Under the pieces are notes generated by a model. The model saw only the letters and a list, made by a program, of their open reading frames with translations. It searched no databases and had not been told where the DNA came from. Below, piece after piece: positions 25,521-33,695 of a DNA stretch of 64,000 bases (the stretch's first letter is position 1; each line of letters begins with the position of its first letter). The position numbers and the translations under genes are program-made. Location of the stretch: the NCBI RefSeq assembly GCF_946482605.1, contig NZ_CAMLSE010000001.1, positions 310,001 through 374,000 of the forward strand, written 5' to 3'. Source of the DNA: an uncultured Dyadobacter sp. GTDB taxonomy: Bacteria; Bacteroidota; Bacteroidia; Cytophagales; Spirosomataceae.

Positions 25521-25528
25521 TACCTTTG
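25521..25528 (+). promoter_or_regulatory. -7 box (TACCTTTG) four bases before the CCA-adding enzyme start
   Basis: Perfect TAnnTTTG match ending 4 bases before the ATG at 25533. If used, the transcript would begin at or next to the start codon (leaderless). No TTG is present at the -33 distance. Confidence 0.4.
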
Positions 25529-25532
25529 CGGC

Positions 25533-26951
25533 ATGAATTTGAAAGCACATTTAACACCATACCCGGTTCTGGAAATTGTTACAGCGGCTGCGAGAGAGCT
25601 GGGTGTGGAAGCCTATATCATCGGAGGGTTCGTCAGGGATCTGATACTCAAAAGGAATAGCAAGGATATCGACATTGTCTCCATCGGCAGCGGAATAGAG
25701 CTCGCCGAGATGGTAGCCAGTCGGCTGGGATCGGATGTGTTTGTGAGTGTTTTCAAAAACTTTGGCACAGCGCAGATCCGTCAGGGTGATCTGGAAATAG
25801 AATTTGTAGGGGCCAGGAAGGAGTCCTACCGGTCCGAATCGCGGAAGCCAGCGGTGGAGGACGGTAGTCTGGCGGATGACCAGAACAGGCGCGACTTCAC
25901 GATCAATGCCATGGGAATCAGCCTCAACCAGGGCAATTTCGGAGAGCTTGTGGACCCTTTTGAGGGGATCGGCGATCTCCGTAAAAAGATCATCCGCACG
26001 CCACTCGATCCGGAAATTACATTTTCTGACGACCCGCTGCGCATGATGCGGGCGATCCGGTTTGCCAGTCAGTTGAATTTCGACATTGAACCCGACACTT
26101 TTGATGCGATCATCAAAATGAAGGAGCGCATTGCCATCGTATCGATGGAGCGCATTTCCGACGAGCTGAATAAGATCATTCTTTCCAAAACGCCTTCTTA
26201 CGGATTCAAGCTGTTGTACCATGCGGGGCTTCTGTCCATCATTTTCCCGGAAATGGTAGAGTTGCAGGGCGTAGAACATATCGAGGGCAAAGGGCATAAG
26301 GACAACTTCTACCATACATTGCAGGTACTCGACAATGTATCACAGGTTTCGGACGATCTCTGGCTGCGCTGGGCGGCGATCCTGCACGACATCGCCAAGC
26401 CCGCTACCAAGAAGTTCGATAAGCGGAACGGCTGGTCGTTCCACAACCACGAAGAGGTAGGTGCGCGCATGGTGCCGGTGATCTTTCGCAGAATGAAGCT
26501 TCCGCTGAACGAGAAGATGCGTTTTGTGAAAAAGCTGGTGCGGCTGCATTTGCGACCCATCGTATTGTCCAAAGAGGATATCACCGACTCCGCGATGCGC
26601 CGTTTGTTGGTGGAGGCGGGGGAGGATATCGAATCGCTGATGAACCTTTGCAGGGCGGATATCACTTCCAAAAATCCCGACAAAGTGAGGCGGTTCATCA
26701 GTAATTTCAATTTGGTCGAACAGAAACTCAAGGATCTGGAAGAACGTGACAAACTGAGGAACTTTCAGCCGGTGATAACGGGGGAGATGATCATGGAAGC
26801 ATTTGGTCTGAAGCCTGCGCGTGAGGTGGGGGTGATCAAAGAGGCGGTGCGGGAAGCGATCCTGGAAGGCATTATTCCCAACGAGCACGGGCCGGCATTT
26901 GCATTTATGATCAGCGAGGGAGAAAAAATGGGGCTGAGGCCGGTTGAATGA
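25533..26951 (+). CDS. cca: CCA tRNA nucleotidyltransferase with HD domain
   Basis: 472 residues. The class II nucleotidyltransferase head is plain: 'AYIIGGFVRDLILKRNSKDIDIV' (GG and DxD, metal-binding Asp residues), then 'RRDFTINAMGISL' and 'DPLRMMRAIRFASQLNF'. An HD phosphohydrolase domain follows ('WLRWAAILHDIAKPATKKF', about residues 275-290), with the C-terminal tail 'FQPVITGEMIMEAFGLKPAREVG'. It adds or repairs the 3' CCA end of tRNA in the cytoplasm. It is a single-gene unit whose start lies almost inside a promoter box. Confidence 0.95.
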   Translation: MNLKAHLTPYPVLEIVTAAARELGVEAYIIGGFVRDLILKRNSKDIDIVSIGSGIELAEMVASRLGSDVFVSVFKNFGTAQIRQGDLEIEFVGARKESYRSESRKPAVEDGSLADDQNRRDFTINAMGISLNQGNFGELVDPFEGIGDLRKKIIRTPLDPEITFSDDPLRMMRAIRFASQLNFDIEPDTFDAIIKMKERIAIVSMERISDELNKIILSKTPSYGFKLLYHAGLLSIIFPEMVELQGVEHIEGKGHKDNFYHTLQVLDNVSQVSDDLWLRWAAILHDIAKPATKKFDKRNGWSFHNHEEVGARMVPVIFRRMKLPLNEKMRFVKKLVRLHLRPIVLSKEDITDSAMRRLLVEAGEDIESLMNLCRADITSKNPDKVRRFISNFNLVEQKLKDLEERDKLRNFQPVITGEMIMEAFGLKPAREVGVIKEAVREAILEGIIPNEHGPAFAFMISEGEKMGLRPVE

Positions 26952-26971
26952 GATTTTTTGCCAGATACCCG

Positions 26972-27000
26972 TTGCGGCCCAAGCTAATTTGATATTTTTG
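26972..27000 (+). promoter_or_regulatory. Bacteroidota-type promoter of the small membrane-protein gene
   Basis: TTG (26972-26974), an 18-base spacer, then TATTTTTG (26993-27000), 32 bases before the ATG at 27033. Confidence 0.5.
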
Positions 27001-27032
27001 CAAGCTTTTTAATCTCCTCATAGACACATTCC

Positions 27033-27230
27033 ATGGAAAACGCGCAGTTCAAACGTTTTTTCGGTTCATTACTTACCATTTTAGGCATTGCGGTGCTTTT
27101 GTTTGCCTGCATTGCATTCCTATCCGATAAGCCCGTTTTGGGCCTGACTGTTTCCAAATGGGAGTCGGTAGTGCCATTTCTGGTGGGTACTGTCTTTTTA
27201 TTGACGGGCGTAAACCTGGTAAAAGGCTAG
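27033..27230 (+). CDS. Small two-helix membrane protein, unknown function
   Basis: 65 residues with two hydrophobic helices (about 11-30 'SLLTILGIAVLLFACIAFL' and 45-62 'VVPFLVGTVFLLTGVNLV'). A good promoter precedes it. Its last 4 bases overlap the stop of the convergent DUF2851 gene. The family is not recognised. Confidence 0.65.
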   Translation: MENAQFKRFFGSLLTILGIAVLLFACIAFLSDKPVLGLTVSKWESVVPFLVGTVFLLTGVNLVKG

Positions 27231-28507
27231 GCACTGCGTATCAATGCGCCGCCTACGGTGCATTCCAGGCACCGGCGCTGTGCGCAATAGCCGTTGCTCC
27301 ATTCGATCAATGCCTGCGAGTCGGCCGCAGTCTTCACGCGCATGTCCATTGACGCCCAGGTACGTGTGATGCGGTTCTTTTCTGCTGGTATTTTGGAAAG
27401 CCAGTAAATAGCCTTGTCCATCAGTCCCGGCTGTTGCCTTAATTTGGAATAGGCCACCAGCAGCGGTACCGCTGCATTGATGATCAACAGGTCTGCCGCC
27501 TCGGAGCCCATCACCGGTACTTTCTTACGCGCTTTTTTTGCAAACAGATAATGCTCACGCCAGTAGGCCGATTGCTCGATATGGAACAGGCTTCTGAGTT
27601 CCTCAAAACTCTGGGACGTCACGAAACGATTGAGAAACCCGCCTGAATTACAGAGAAGACTGGCGAATTGAGCCATCCTTACGGTCGGAAATCCTGCGGG
27701 CCGTAGTTTGGCATATTTCCATTCATGAGGTGCCATGGTCATCGGATGCAATTTGTATTTGGCACCCAGAAACCGGAATTCCTTTTGCAACTGCCTTACA
27801 TAAACATCCGGCGAATTTTCGTCCAGCATCCCCGCGCAGCCAAAAAGCAAAGCCTCGACCTGAATGAGACGGTCGGCATGTTTGCGGACCAGCTTCCATG
27901 GCAGGATCCCGGTGAGCCGTTGGAAAGGAGCATCGTTAAGTTTGAATCCCAAATGCCTGCCCAGCCACTGATAAGTAGTTTGATCCCAGTCATTTTGATT
28001 GGCTTCCAATAGTATAGAAATCTCCCGGGCTTTCCGGTCAAGCCTTTCCAGCAAAACCCTGTCAAGCATGGAATATTTCAGGATCGGGTCGACGGTGGCG
28101 AAAAGCTGTGAGCAGGGGACTGTTTCCCGTTCGTCCTGCAAACTCCGGTACCGTTCCAGTATTGCTGCTTTGACTAATCCGTTTAAGGACAGGGTAGGGA
28201 CTGCGGTGCCGTCCTTTCGCATCGCTGGTTTATCGTTTTCCCACACCACATGCAGTATCACCCCGTCGTAAGCTGCGTTCAGTTCGTGCGCATGCAAAAA
28301 CCAATCGGAGCTTTTCACATGGATTTCAATGCTCCCAACCCAGAGCACGCCGTCGATCACCAGGCGTGCACCGGAGAAGTCGGGGCCGGCATCGCCATTT
28401 CGCTGGCCGGGCCTGACAATGGAAAGCGGGAGATTTTCGTCAGTAACCAGCCCCATCTTTTGGAAGTACTGGAACCTCCATATGAAACCAAGTAAATCTT
28501 CATGCAT
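27227..28507 (-). CDS. DUF2851-family protein
   Basis: 426 residues, no signal peptide or membrane segment. It opens 'MHEDLLGFIWRFQYFQKMGL', followed by the family's best conserved stretch, 'GDAGPDFSGARLVIDGVLWV' then 'GSIEIHVKSSDW', and later 'VPCSQLFATVDPILKYSMLDRVLLERL', 'WDQTTYQWLGRHLGFKLN', 'LLFGCAGML' and the C-terminal 'GYCAQRRCLECTVG' with three cysteines. This is a common, uncharacterised Bacteroidota family. The Asp, Glu and Lys in the N-terminal stretch are suggestive of a nuclease fold, but the spacing is not canonical, so I assign no function. Confidence 0.88.
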   Translation of the reverse strand: MHEDLLGFIWRFQYFQKMGLVTDENLPLSIVRPGQRNGDAGPDFSGARLVIDGVLWVGSIEIHVKSSDWFLHAHELNAAYDGVILHVVWENDKPAMRKDGTAVPTLSLNGLVKAAILERYRSLQDERETVPCSQLFATVDPILKYSMLDRVLLERLDRKAREISILLEANQNDWDQTTYQWLGRHLGFKLNDAPFQRLTGILPWKLVRKHADRLIQVEALLFGCAGMLDENSPDVYVRQLQKEFRFLGAKYKLHPMTMAPHEWKYAKLRPAGFPTVRMAQFASLLCNSGGFLNRFVTSQSFEELRSLFHIEQSAYWREHYLFAKKARKKVPVMGSEAADLLIINAAVPLLVAYSKLRQQPGLMDKAIYWLSKIPAEKNRITRTWASMDMRVKTAADSQALIEWSNGYCAQRRCLECTVGGALIRSA

Positions 28508-28629
28508 ATACAGCGCTGTTGAAAAAATTGGTGATAAGGCATTTATTTCTTTGCCTAAACCTGATTAGTTTCTGTTCTTTGTACGCTGTTTTTGTCACTT
28601 GGTTTCTTTTTGTAGAAGTAGAAATTTTT

Positions 28630-29316
28630 ATGCTCCGCCGTCTGCAATTTATTGCGCTCAGAATTTTTATCGCTTTTTTCGTTATTTCGATCGTTTGGGT
28701 GGTCATTTTAAGGTTTTTGCCGGTCTGGGTCACACCCTATATGATTTCTCGGAAAATCGACGCGTTCAAGGCCGATGAGGACACGGAGATATACCATGAC
28801 TGGGAGCCTTACGAGAATATTTCAAAGGAAGTGGCATTGGCAGTGGTCGCATCGGAGGACCAGAATTTTCCAAGGCACTGGGGATTCGACTTCGATCAGA
28901 TTTACGATGCGATGACCGAGGACCGGAAACGGGCGCGCGGTGCAAGTACGATTTCACAGCAGGTTGCCAAAAACGTTTTTCTGTGGCACGGGCGAAGTTA
29001 TATCCGGAAAGGTCTGGAAGCGTATTTTACGGTTTTGATCGAGGTTTTGTGGAGCAAGGAGCGCATCCTGGAAGTGTACCTCAATGTAGCCGAAATGGGG
29101 AAGATGACATTCGGGGTCGAGGCAGCGTCTTTGCGTTATTACAATAAATCGGCCAAACGCCTTACCCGTTACGAAGCCGCACGGATTGCAGCCGTCCTCC
29201 CGAATCCCATTCGTTTTTCGGTACAAAATCCTTCCGGATATGTAAATAAGCGCACCAACCAGATCGTGCGGCAAATGCGCTACCTGGGCGGACAGAAGTA
29301 TCTGGCTGATCTTTAA
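28630..29316 (+). CDS. mtgA: Monofunctional biosynthetic peptidoglycan transglycosylase
   Basis: 228 residues from the ATG at 28630 (MLRRLQFIALRIFIAFF); an earlier in-frame ATG at 28519 would add a second hydrophobic stretch and is less likely. One N-terminal membrane anchor (about 8-30). GT51 motifs: 'VALAVVASEDQNFPRHWGFD' with catalytic Glu, 'RGASTISQQVAKNVFLW', 'KGLEAYFTVLIEVLWSKERILEVYLNVAEMG', 'SAKRLTRYEAARIAAVLPNP'. No transpeptidase domain, so it is the MtgA type polymerising glycan strands from lipid II at the inner membrane. Divergent from DUF2851. Confidence 0.94.
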   Translation: MLRRLQFIALRIFIAFFVISIVWVVILRFLPVWVTPYMISRKIDAFKADEDTEIYHDWEPYENISKEVALAVVASEDQNFPRHWGFDFDQIYDAMTEDRKRARGASTISQQVAKNVFLWHGRSYIRKGLEAYFTVLIEVLWSKERILEVYLNVAEMGKMTFGVEAASLRYYNKSAKRLTRYEAARIAAVLPNPIRFSVQNPSGYVNKRTNQIVRQMRYLGGQKYLADL

Positions 29317-29323
29317 GCTACCA

Positions 29324-30571
29324 TTACTCGCGTCCGCGTTCACTGGGTCTCGCGCTTTCCCTCGACGACCGGGGTGTTGCTTGCTGCGGCTGACGTGCCG
29401 AGGGCCTGGTTGCCGGCCGTGACGTTTCAGGTCGCGACGGAGCCGGCCTGGATGGCGCAGGTCTCGATGGCGCGGGGCGATTTGGTGAAGGCCGCGATAC
29501 CTCGGGACGTGGGCGGGAAGTGCCTGGCCGGGTTACCGAGGGCCGACCGGTTTCCGGACGGGTGTTGCCATTCCCCGGTCTGGTGACCCCGGGCCGGGAA
29601 GTTTCCGGACGTGTAGTGATCGGCCGGCTGGTACCAGGCCTGCCGTTTCCTGGTCTGACCACAACCGGCCTGCCCGTTTTGTCGAAGTTGGGCAGACGTT
29701 CCCTCGTGGTAGGCGCCTTCGGGTATCTTTTGACGAATAATGCAGATCCCTGGCGCGCTGCCGAGGGCCTGGAGTAGGTATTGCGATAGTAGCCCCGCGT
29801 GTAGCGTGTCCGCACGATCACCGAGCGGGAGCGGTAATTACCGCCATAGTAGCGGTTATGCCAAACCGGATTGCGATACGACGGCCAGCGACGGAAATGG
29901 CCGTTGTAATAATAATGCCAGTGATAATGGTAGCCATAGTAATAATGCCAATACCGTGGCCTCCATGGCCGCCAGTAGCTGGGATAGTAATGCCATCTCC
30001 ACGGTGAATGCCAGATCACATATTGCGGGACAAAAATAAACCGTACGACAGGCCAGGCTGAAACGTATGTGACATTCTGCTGAACGCCGGACGGTTGCAC
30101 TTCCCGGTTTCCGGAGTAGCCGGGGTTGGGGGTTTCTGAAACATTGCCCGATTGTGAATTGGGCTCAATGATATAGTCTTTCCCGTAAAGATCTTCATCC
30201 CCCACCAGTTGTATCCACACCTCACCGTCTTCCTTTTTCTCGACATAAAAAGCAGCCACATCCTGATCCTCGGTGTTGCTCACCGCCACTTTGAGCGTAA
30301 TGGTGTGCAGGTTGCCATCGACATTGTCCTCCACGCGGATATAGTCGGTCTGGTCGTCGCCGTCGAGATCGAGGTTGTTGATTTCGGAATCTTCCTCATT
30401 GAGTTTTCTTTCAAAACCTTCCAGCGTTTCGGATTCCTGGAACAGTTTCAAAACCGCGTATAAATTGAGGTTATCCCCGGGAAGATCCAGTTTTTCCTCT
30501 TCTGCCTGCGCGCGCGACGAACCCTGGCCAAGCAGGAGAACAGCCAATATAGTGAAAATGAGGTTTTTCAT
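29324..30571 (-). CDS. Exported protein with aromatic-rich middle and Arg-Pro repeat tail
   Basis: 415 residues from the ATG at 30569-30571, which opens a signal peptide (MKNLIFTILAVLLLGQGSSRAQA). Residues about 25-140 form an acidic domain ('NNLDLDGDDQTDYIRVEDNV', 'AAFYVEKKEDGEVWIQLVGD'). About 165-265 is extremely rich in Tyr, Trp, His and Arg ('YGYHYHWHYYYNGHFRRWP'). The last 140 residues are RPxTSRP and PAPSRP-type repeats ending in a basic tail. The N-terminal domain recurs in exported Bacteroidota proteins, but no function is known. The composition suggests a surface or envelope-binding role. It converges with mtgA, 7 bases between stop codons. Confidence 0.78.
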   Translation of the reverse strand: MKNLIFTILAVLLLGQGSSRAQAEEEKLDLPGDNLNLYAVLKLFQESETLEGFERKLNEEDSEINNLDLDGDDQTDYIRVEDNVDGNLHTITLKVAVSNTEDQDVAAFYVEKKEDGEVWIQLVGDEDLYGKDYIIEPNSQSGNVSETPNPGYSGNREVQPSGVQQNVTYVSAWPVVRFIFVPQYVIWHSPWRWHYYPSYWRPWRPRYWHYYYGYHYHWHYYYNGHFRRWPSYRNPVWHNRYYGGNYRSRSVIVRTRYTRGYYRNTYSRPSAARQGSALFVKRYPKAPTTRERLPNFDKTGRPVVVRPGNGRPGTSRPITTRPETSRPGVTRPGNGNTRPETGRPSVTRPGTSRPRPEVSRPSPNRPAPSRPAPSRPAPSRPETSRPATRPSARQPQQATPRSSRESARPSERGRE

Positions 30572-30879
30572 AGTTGCGTGAGTTTGAAGCAAGGTATCGA
30601 ATTAGCTTATCTAACCCAAAATCCGGTTGAGATCATTGTAATGATATTATGGCGGAAGCTGACCTGCGCGGTTGAATTGTGCCTGGAGTACCTTATCCGT
30701 AACTTCTGTATGGTGAACGTATACCTTGCACCGGAAGCCCTTCCCGGTTGACGGGACGTCTGTTCGGCCTGAAATGCCGATCGGTCAATGTGAGTTACCT
30801 GCCACTCAACGAATTCATATCTATTCATTTAAAGCGGTGATTTTTGATTTTTGCTTTAACTGTAAATGATAAACATGCT

Positions 30880-31905
30880 ATGAAAATGACAAAAATCTGG
30901 GTCGGCATCGCAATGCTGGCCGGTGTTTTGATGCCGCAACTCCTGCGGGCACAAAACGTGACGCTCAACATCAATGCAGCCCAGCCTACCATTCTGAACG
31001 GGGAAACGGGCTTCCTGGATGTGTACCTGTGTAATACCGATGCATTAAACATTCCTGTTCCTGCAGATCGTATCCGGGTACTGGCAAGTTTCCCGACGAA
31101 TCTGGTTATTGAAGGCATAACGAATGAGGATGGCACGCCGGCATCGGATTTCACTGTCCTATTTTTGAACAACGATGACACGGAGGGCGCTCATGATATC
31201 AAGGTACAATATAAGCCCGCTCTCCCCAACGGAAATTGCGTCATCTACCGCATCCGTGTCAGAGGGAAAGGCGTGGGCACGGGCCCTATTCTGGCCAGTT
31301 TGAGTTTTGCGTTGCCCATAAATAATAGCACAGCGGATGACAATAGCTCATCGAGCATCCCGGTGGAAGTTAACCTACCGGTTACCCTGAGGGAATTTAA
31401 TGCCGAGCGCCAGGAAAATAGCGCCTTTTTAAGTTGGTCAACGACGGAGGAAACCAACAGTGACCGTTTTGATGTGCAACGCAGTGCCAATGGCAAGGAC
31501 TGGACCACCATTCAAACCGTGCAAGCGGCAGGAGAGAGCAACCTGACGCGCGAATACAGCGCAGTAGATAAAAAGCCAATGGACGGCGAAAACCTCTATC
31601 GCCTGAAGATGATCGACAGGGACAGCAGCACCGCATTCAGCAGCGTGCGGAGTCTGAAGTTTGAAGGAGCCCCGACGAAACTTTACCCGAACCCGGTAAC
31701 CGATTTTCTCCACCTCGAAAGCGGCGATTGGGAGGCGGTTTCGGCAGTAACCATATACGATGTGACGGGCAGGGCTGTATACAAATCCCGCGCGAAGCCG
31801 GAATCCACGATTGATATCCGTTCCCTGTCTCCGGGTGTTTACCATGTTAAAGTCAGGAAAGCAAACGGCGCTGAAAATAGCTACCGCATAGCGATTGCCA
31901 AATAG
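30880..31905 (+). CDS. Secreted protein with type IX secretion (T9SS type A) sorting domain
   Basis: 341 residues from the ATG at 30880 (signal peptide 'IWVGIAMLAGVLMPQLLRAQ'). Residues about 24-165 form a cohesin-like or Ig-like domain ('VTLNINAAQPTILNGETGFL', 'YKPALPNGNCVIYRIRV'). 'VTLREFNAERQENSAFLSW' with 'YSAVDKKPMDGENLYRLKMIDRDS' is the usual linker domain of T9SS cargo. The tail 'KLYPNPVTDFLHLES...YDVTGRAVYKS...LSPGVYHVKVRK' is a classic type A C-terminal sorting signal. The protein should cross the outer membrane by T9SS and be anchored or released. Two secreted paralogues follow. Confidence 0.88.
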   Translation: MKMTKIWVGIAMLAGVLMPQLLRAQNVTLNINAAQPTILNGETGFLDVYLCNTDALNIPVPADRIRVLASFPTNLVIEGITNEDGTPASDFTVLFLNNDDTEGAHDIKVQYKPALPNGNCVIYRIRVRGKGVGTGPILASLSFALPINNSTADDNSSSSIPVEVNLPVTLREFNAERQENSAFLSWSTTEETNSDRFDVQRSANGKDWTTIQTVQAAGESNLTREYSAVDKKPMDGENLYRLKMIDRDSSTAFSSVRSLKFEGAPTKLYPNPVTDFLHLESGDWEAVSAVTIYDVTGRAVYKSRAKPESTIDIRSLSPGVYHVKVRKANGAENSYRIAIAK

Positions 31906-31936
31906 TTCATCCATTCACTTATTATCCACTGACAAG

Positions 31937-33568
31937 ATGAAAGCTATTCTATCTCTTTTAATTTGTGTCGTCCTTTGTTGGTCCCATGTGGCTCAAGCCC
32001 AACAATTTTCCCCTACTGCCGGTATCCCTTGTAGTAATTGCCAGCCAACAGGCTACTCGAAGGTACATTCTCCAAGCATTTCGGATGTGTGGAATCCCTC
32101 CGGTAGCCAGGTGGATAAATGGAATATTCAGGGACCTCGTCTTCCTGATCCCCCATCAGATTATTCCAAAGGATTGCCTTTTGGTAGCGGTCAATATTCC
32201 TTCGTTACATTGAAAACGTCCGAGGGGGTTTACGATGACCGGGTTTTTATGAATGTCAGCGGTTTCACGGTTGGTGTAACTTATCAGCTTCGTTACAGTG
32301 TTCTTTCCGCCAGTGTGCATTACGAAGCTGGAAACAATTCGCCATATGGAGGATCCGGGACGATGAAAATTTCCACCACCGGACCAAATGCAGTAGAGAT
32401 AGCATCACAGACTACGGACATTGACGCCTTTAGCAGGAATCAATGGATTAAAAGAGTAATCACATTTACGCCAACAAGCTCCGTACTTCAGTTTAAAATG
32501 GCAGGTACAACGCCCGGGCAGTCAGCGGGATATATCAATTTTTGTATCGATAAATATCCTATTGATTGTATGCTTGAAAATACGCAGATTGATTTTTTTA
32601 AGTCACTTGTCACAACACCATTTCCCAACGACAAAATGAACTTATCGACTGTTGCGATTAAAGGCGTTACACCGCAGGGGGCTGAACTAGTTTGGAAATC
32701 GGGACCTAATTCGACTGACCCGACTCTGACATCGCAGGAAGCCGCAAGCGTCGTCGTATCAAACCAAAACCCTAATGATGTAAAACCTTACTATGCGTTT
32801 TATTATGCAAAAGACTTCAATTGCTACAACGTCCCCATCTCTCAGGCAGAATTCAAATTTATGTATGAACCGACACAAGTTTCCTTGAAACAAACATACC
32901 TGGGTGTTACCTGCACCGAGCCCACTGGCAACTTGACGGCATTGCTTGACAACCCTATCGACCAGGTAGTTTGGTTTACAACAAACAATCATCAGGGTAA
33001 TGTGGTAGGGAACCCTCAGGAAGTGCCGCCTGGAGATTATTATGCCTTTTATTACCGCATCAGCGGAGGAGGTTATTCTTTACCTGCCAATGAGGTCTCT
33101 ACTGCTCACATAAAGGTCGAGAACCCAATCATGCCCGGCACGCCCGATTTAGGGCCAACCATGGAAATCAACTCCCTGATTTTTCCTGCGAACGGAAGCA
33201 AGGACTTTGTCGTGAACATCTACAACAGTGCCGGGAATAGTAACTGCTCGGTTTTCTTCAAAATTTTGAAACTGCCTGGCTTCACGATCACCTACAGTAC
33301 CGAGGCAGGGACTTCCAACGTGAATGGTGGTGTATTCAATAATAACGATTTCTGGACTTTCTCGGAAGACCCGAGCTTTATTACAGTGACCTCGAAGAAT
33401 GGGATCGCTGCCAATGGCTATTCTGCAATTGGATTCAAGATTACCCGTAAAGCAAACACACCCGCCAACTCCGCTCAGAACATTACGGTGACCATTCCAC
33501 AACAAGGAGGAGGCGGGGAAATTAACAGCGCGAATAATGCGCTTATTAATACTGTAACAGGTATTTAG
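31937..33568 (+). CDS. Secreted protein, tandem paralogue 1
   Basis: 543 residues from the ATG at 31937, chosen because it starts the signal peptide (MKAILSLLICVVLCWSHVAQA). Just after cleavage comes 'GIPCSNCQPTGYSK', a CxxC conserved in the paralogue. Residues about 70-215 resemble a jelly-roll ('NSFVTLKTSEG'-like and 'YINFCIDKYPIDC'). About 215-385 is a repeat-type region ('YYAFYYAKDFNCYN', 'VPPGDYYAFYYR'). The last 140 residues ('NSLIFPANGSKDFVVNIYNS', 'NALINTVTGI') are almost the same as in the paralogue. No type A sorting signal is seen. Function unknown; surface or extracellular location is inferred from the signal and the T9SS cargo gene just upstream. Confidence 0.82.
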   Translation: MKAILSLLICVVLCWSHVAQAQQFSPTAGIPCSNCQPTGYSKVHSPSISDVWNPSGSQVDKWNIQGPRLPDPPSDYSKGLPFGSGQYSFVTLKTSEGVYDDRVFMNVSGFTVGVTYQLRYSVLSASVHYEAGNNSPYGGSGTMKISTTGPNAVEIASQTTDIDAFSRNQWIKRVITFTPTSSVLQFKMAGTTPGQSAGYINFCIDKYPIDCMLENTQIDFFKSLVTTPFPNDKMNLSTVAIKGVTPQGAELVWKSGPNSTDPTLTSQEAASVVVSNQNPNDVKPYYAFYYAKDFNCYNVPISQAEFKFMYEPTQVSLKQTYLGVTCTEPTGNLTALLDNPIDQVVWFTTNNHQGNVVGNPQEVPPGDYYAFYYRISGGGYSLPANEVSTAHIKVENPIMPGTPDLGPTMEINSLIFPANGSKDFVVNIYNSAGNSNCSVFFKILKLPGFTITYSTEAGTSNVNGGVFNNNDFWTFSEDPSFITVTSKNGIAANGYSAIGFKITRKANTPANSAQNITVTIPQQGGGGEINSANNALINTVTGI

Positions 33569-33593
33569 TTTTTACACAAGAGGCTTGAATAAC

Positions 33594-33622
33594 GGTTCTT
33601 TTTAAAAGGAACCGCTATTTAT
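33594..33622 (+). terminator. Terminator after paralogue 1
   Basis: GGTTCTTTTTAAAAGGAACC (33594-33613) forms a hairpin followed by GCTATTTAT. The same GGAACCGCTATTT end is found after paralogue 2, so the terminator was copied with the gene. Confidence 0.6.
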
Positions 33623-33695
33623 ACCCTTCCGTGCAATGAGTACAAACTCAGAGAATAAATCAATCTATCTTTTTCACGCATTATCGATTCATTCA

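Noticed and set aside
30607..30828. 73-residue minus-strand frame between the aromatic-rich protein and the T9SS cargo gene
   Set aside because: No family, no promoter or terminator, and it occupies the likely divergent promoter region; composition looks random.
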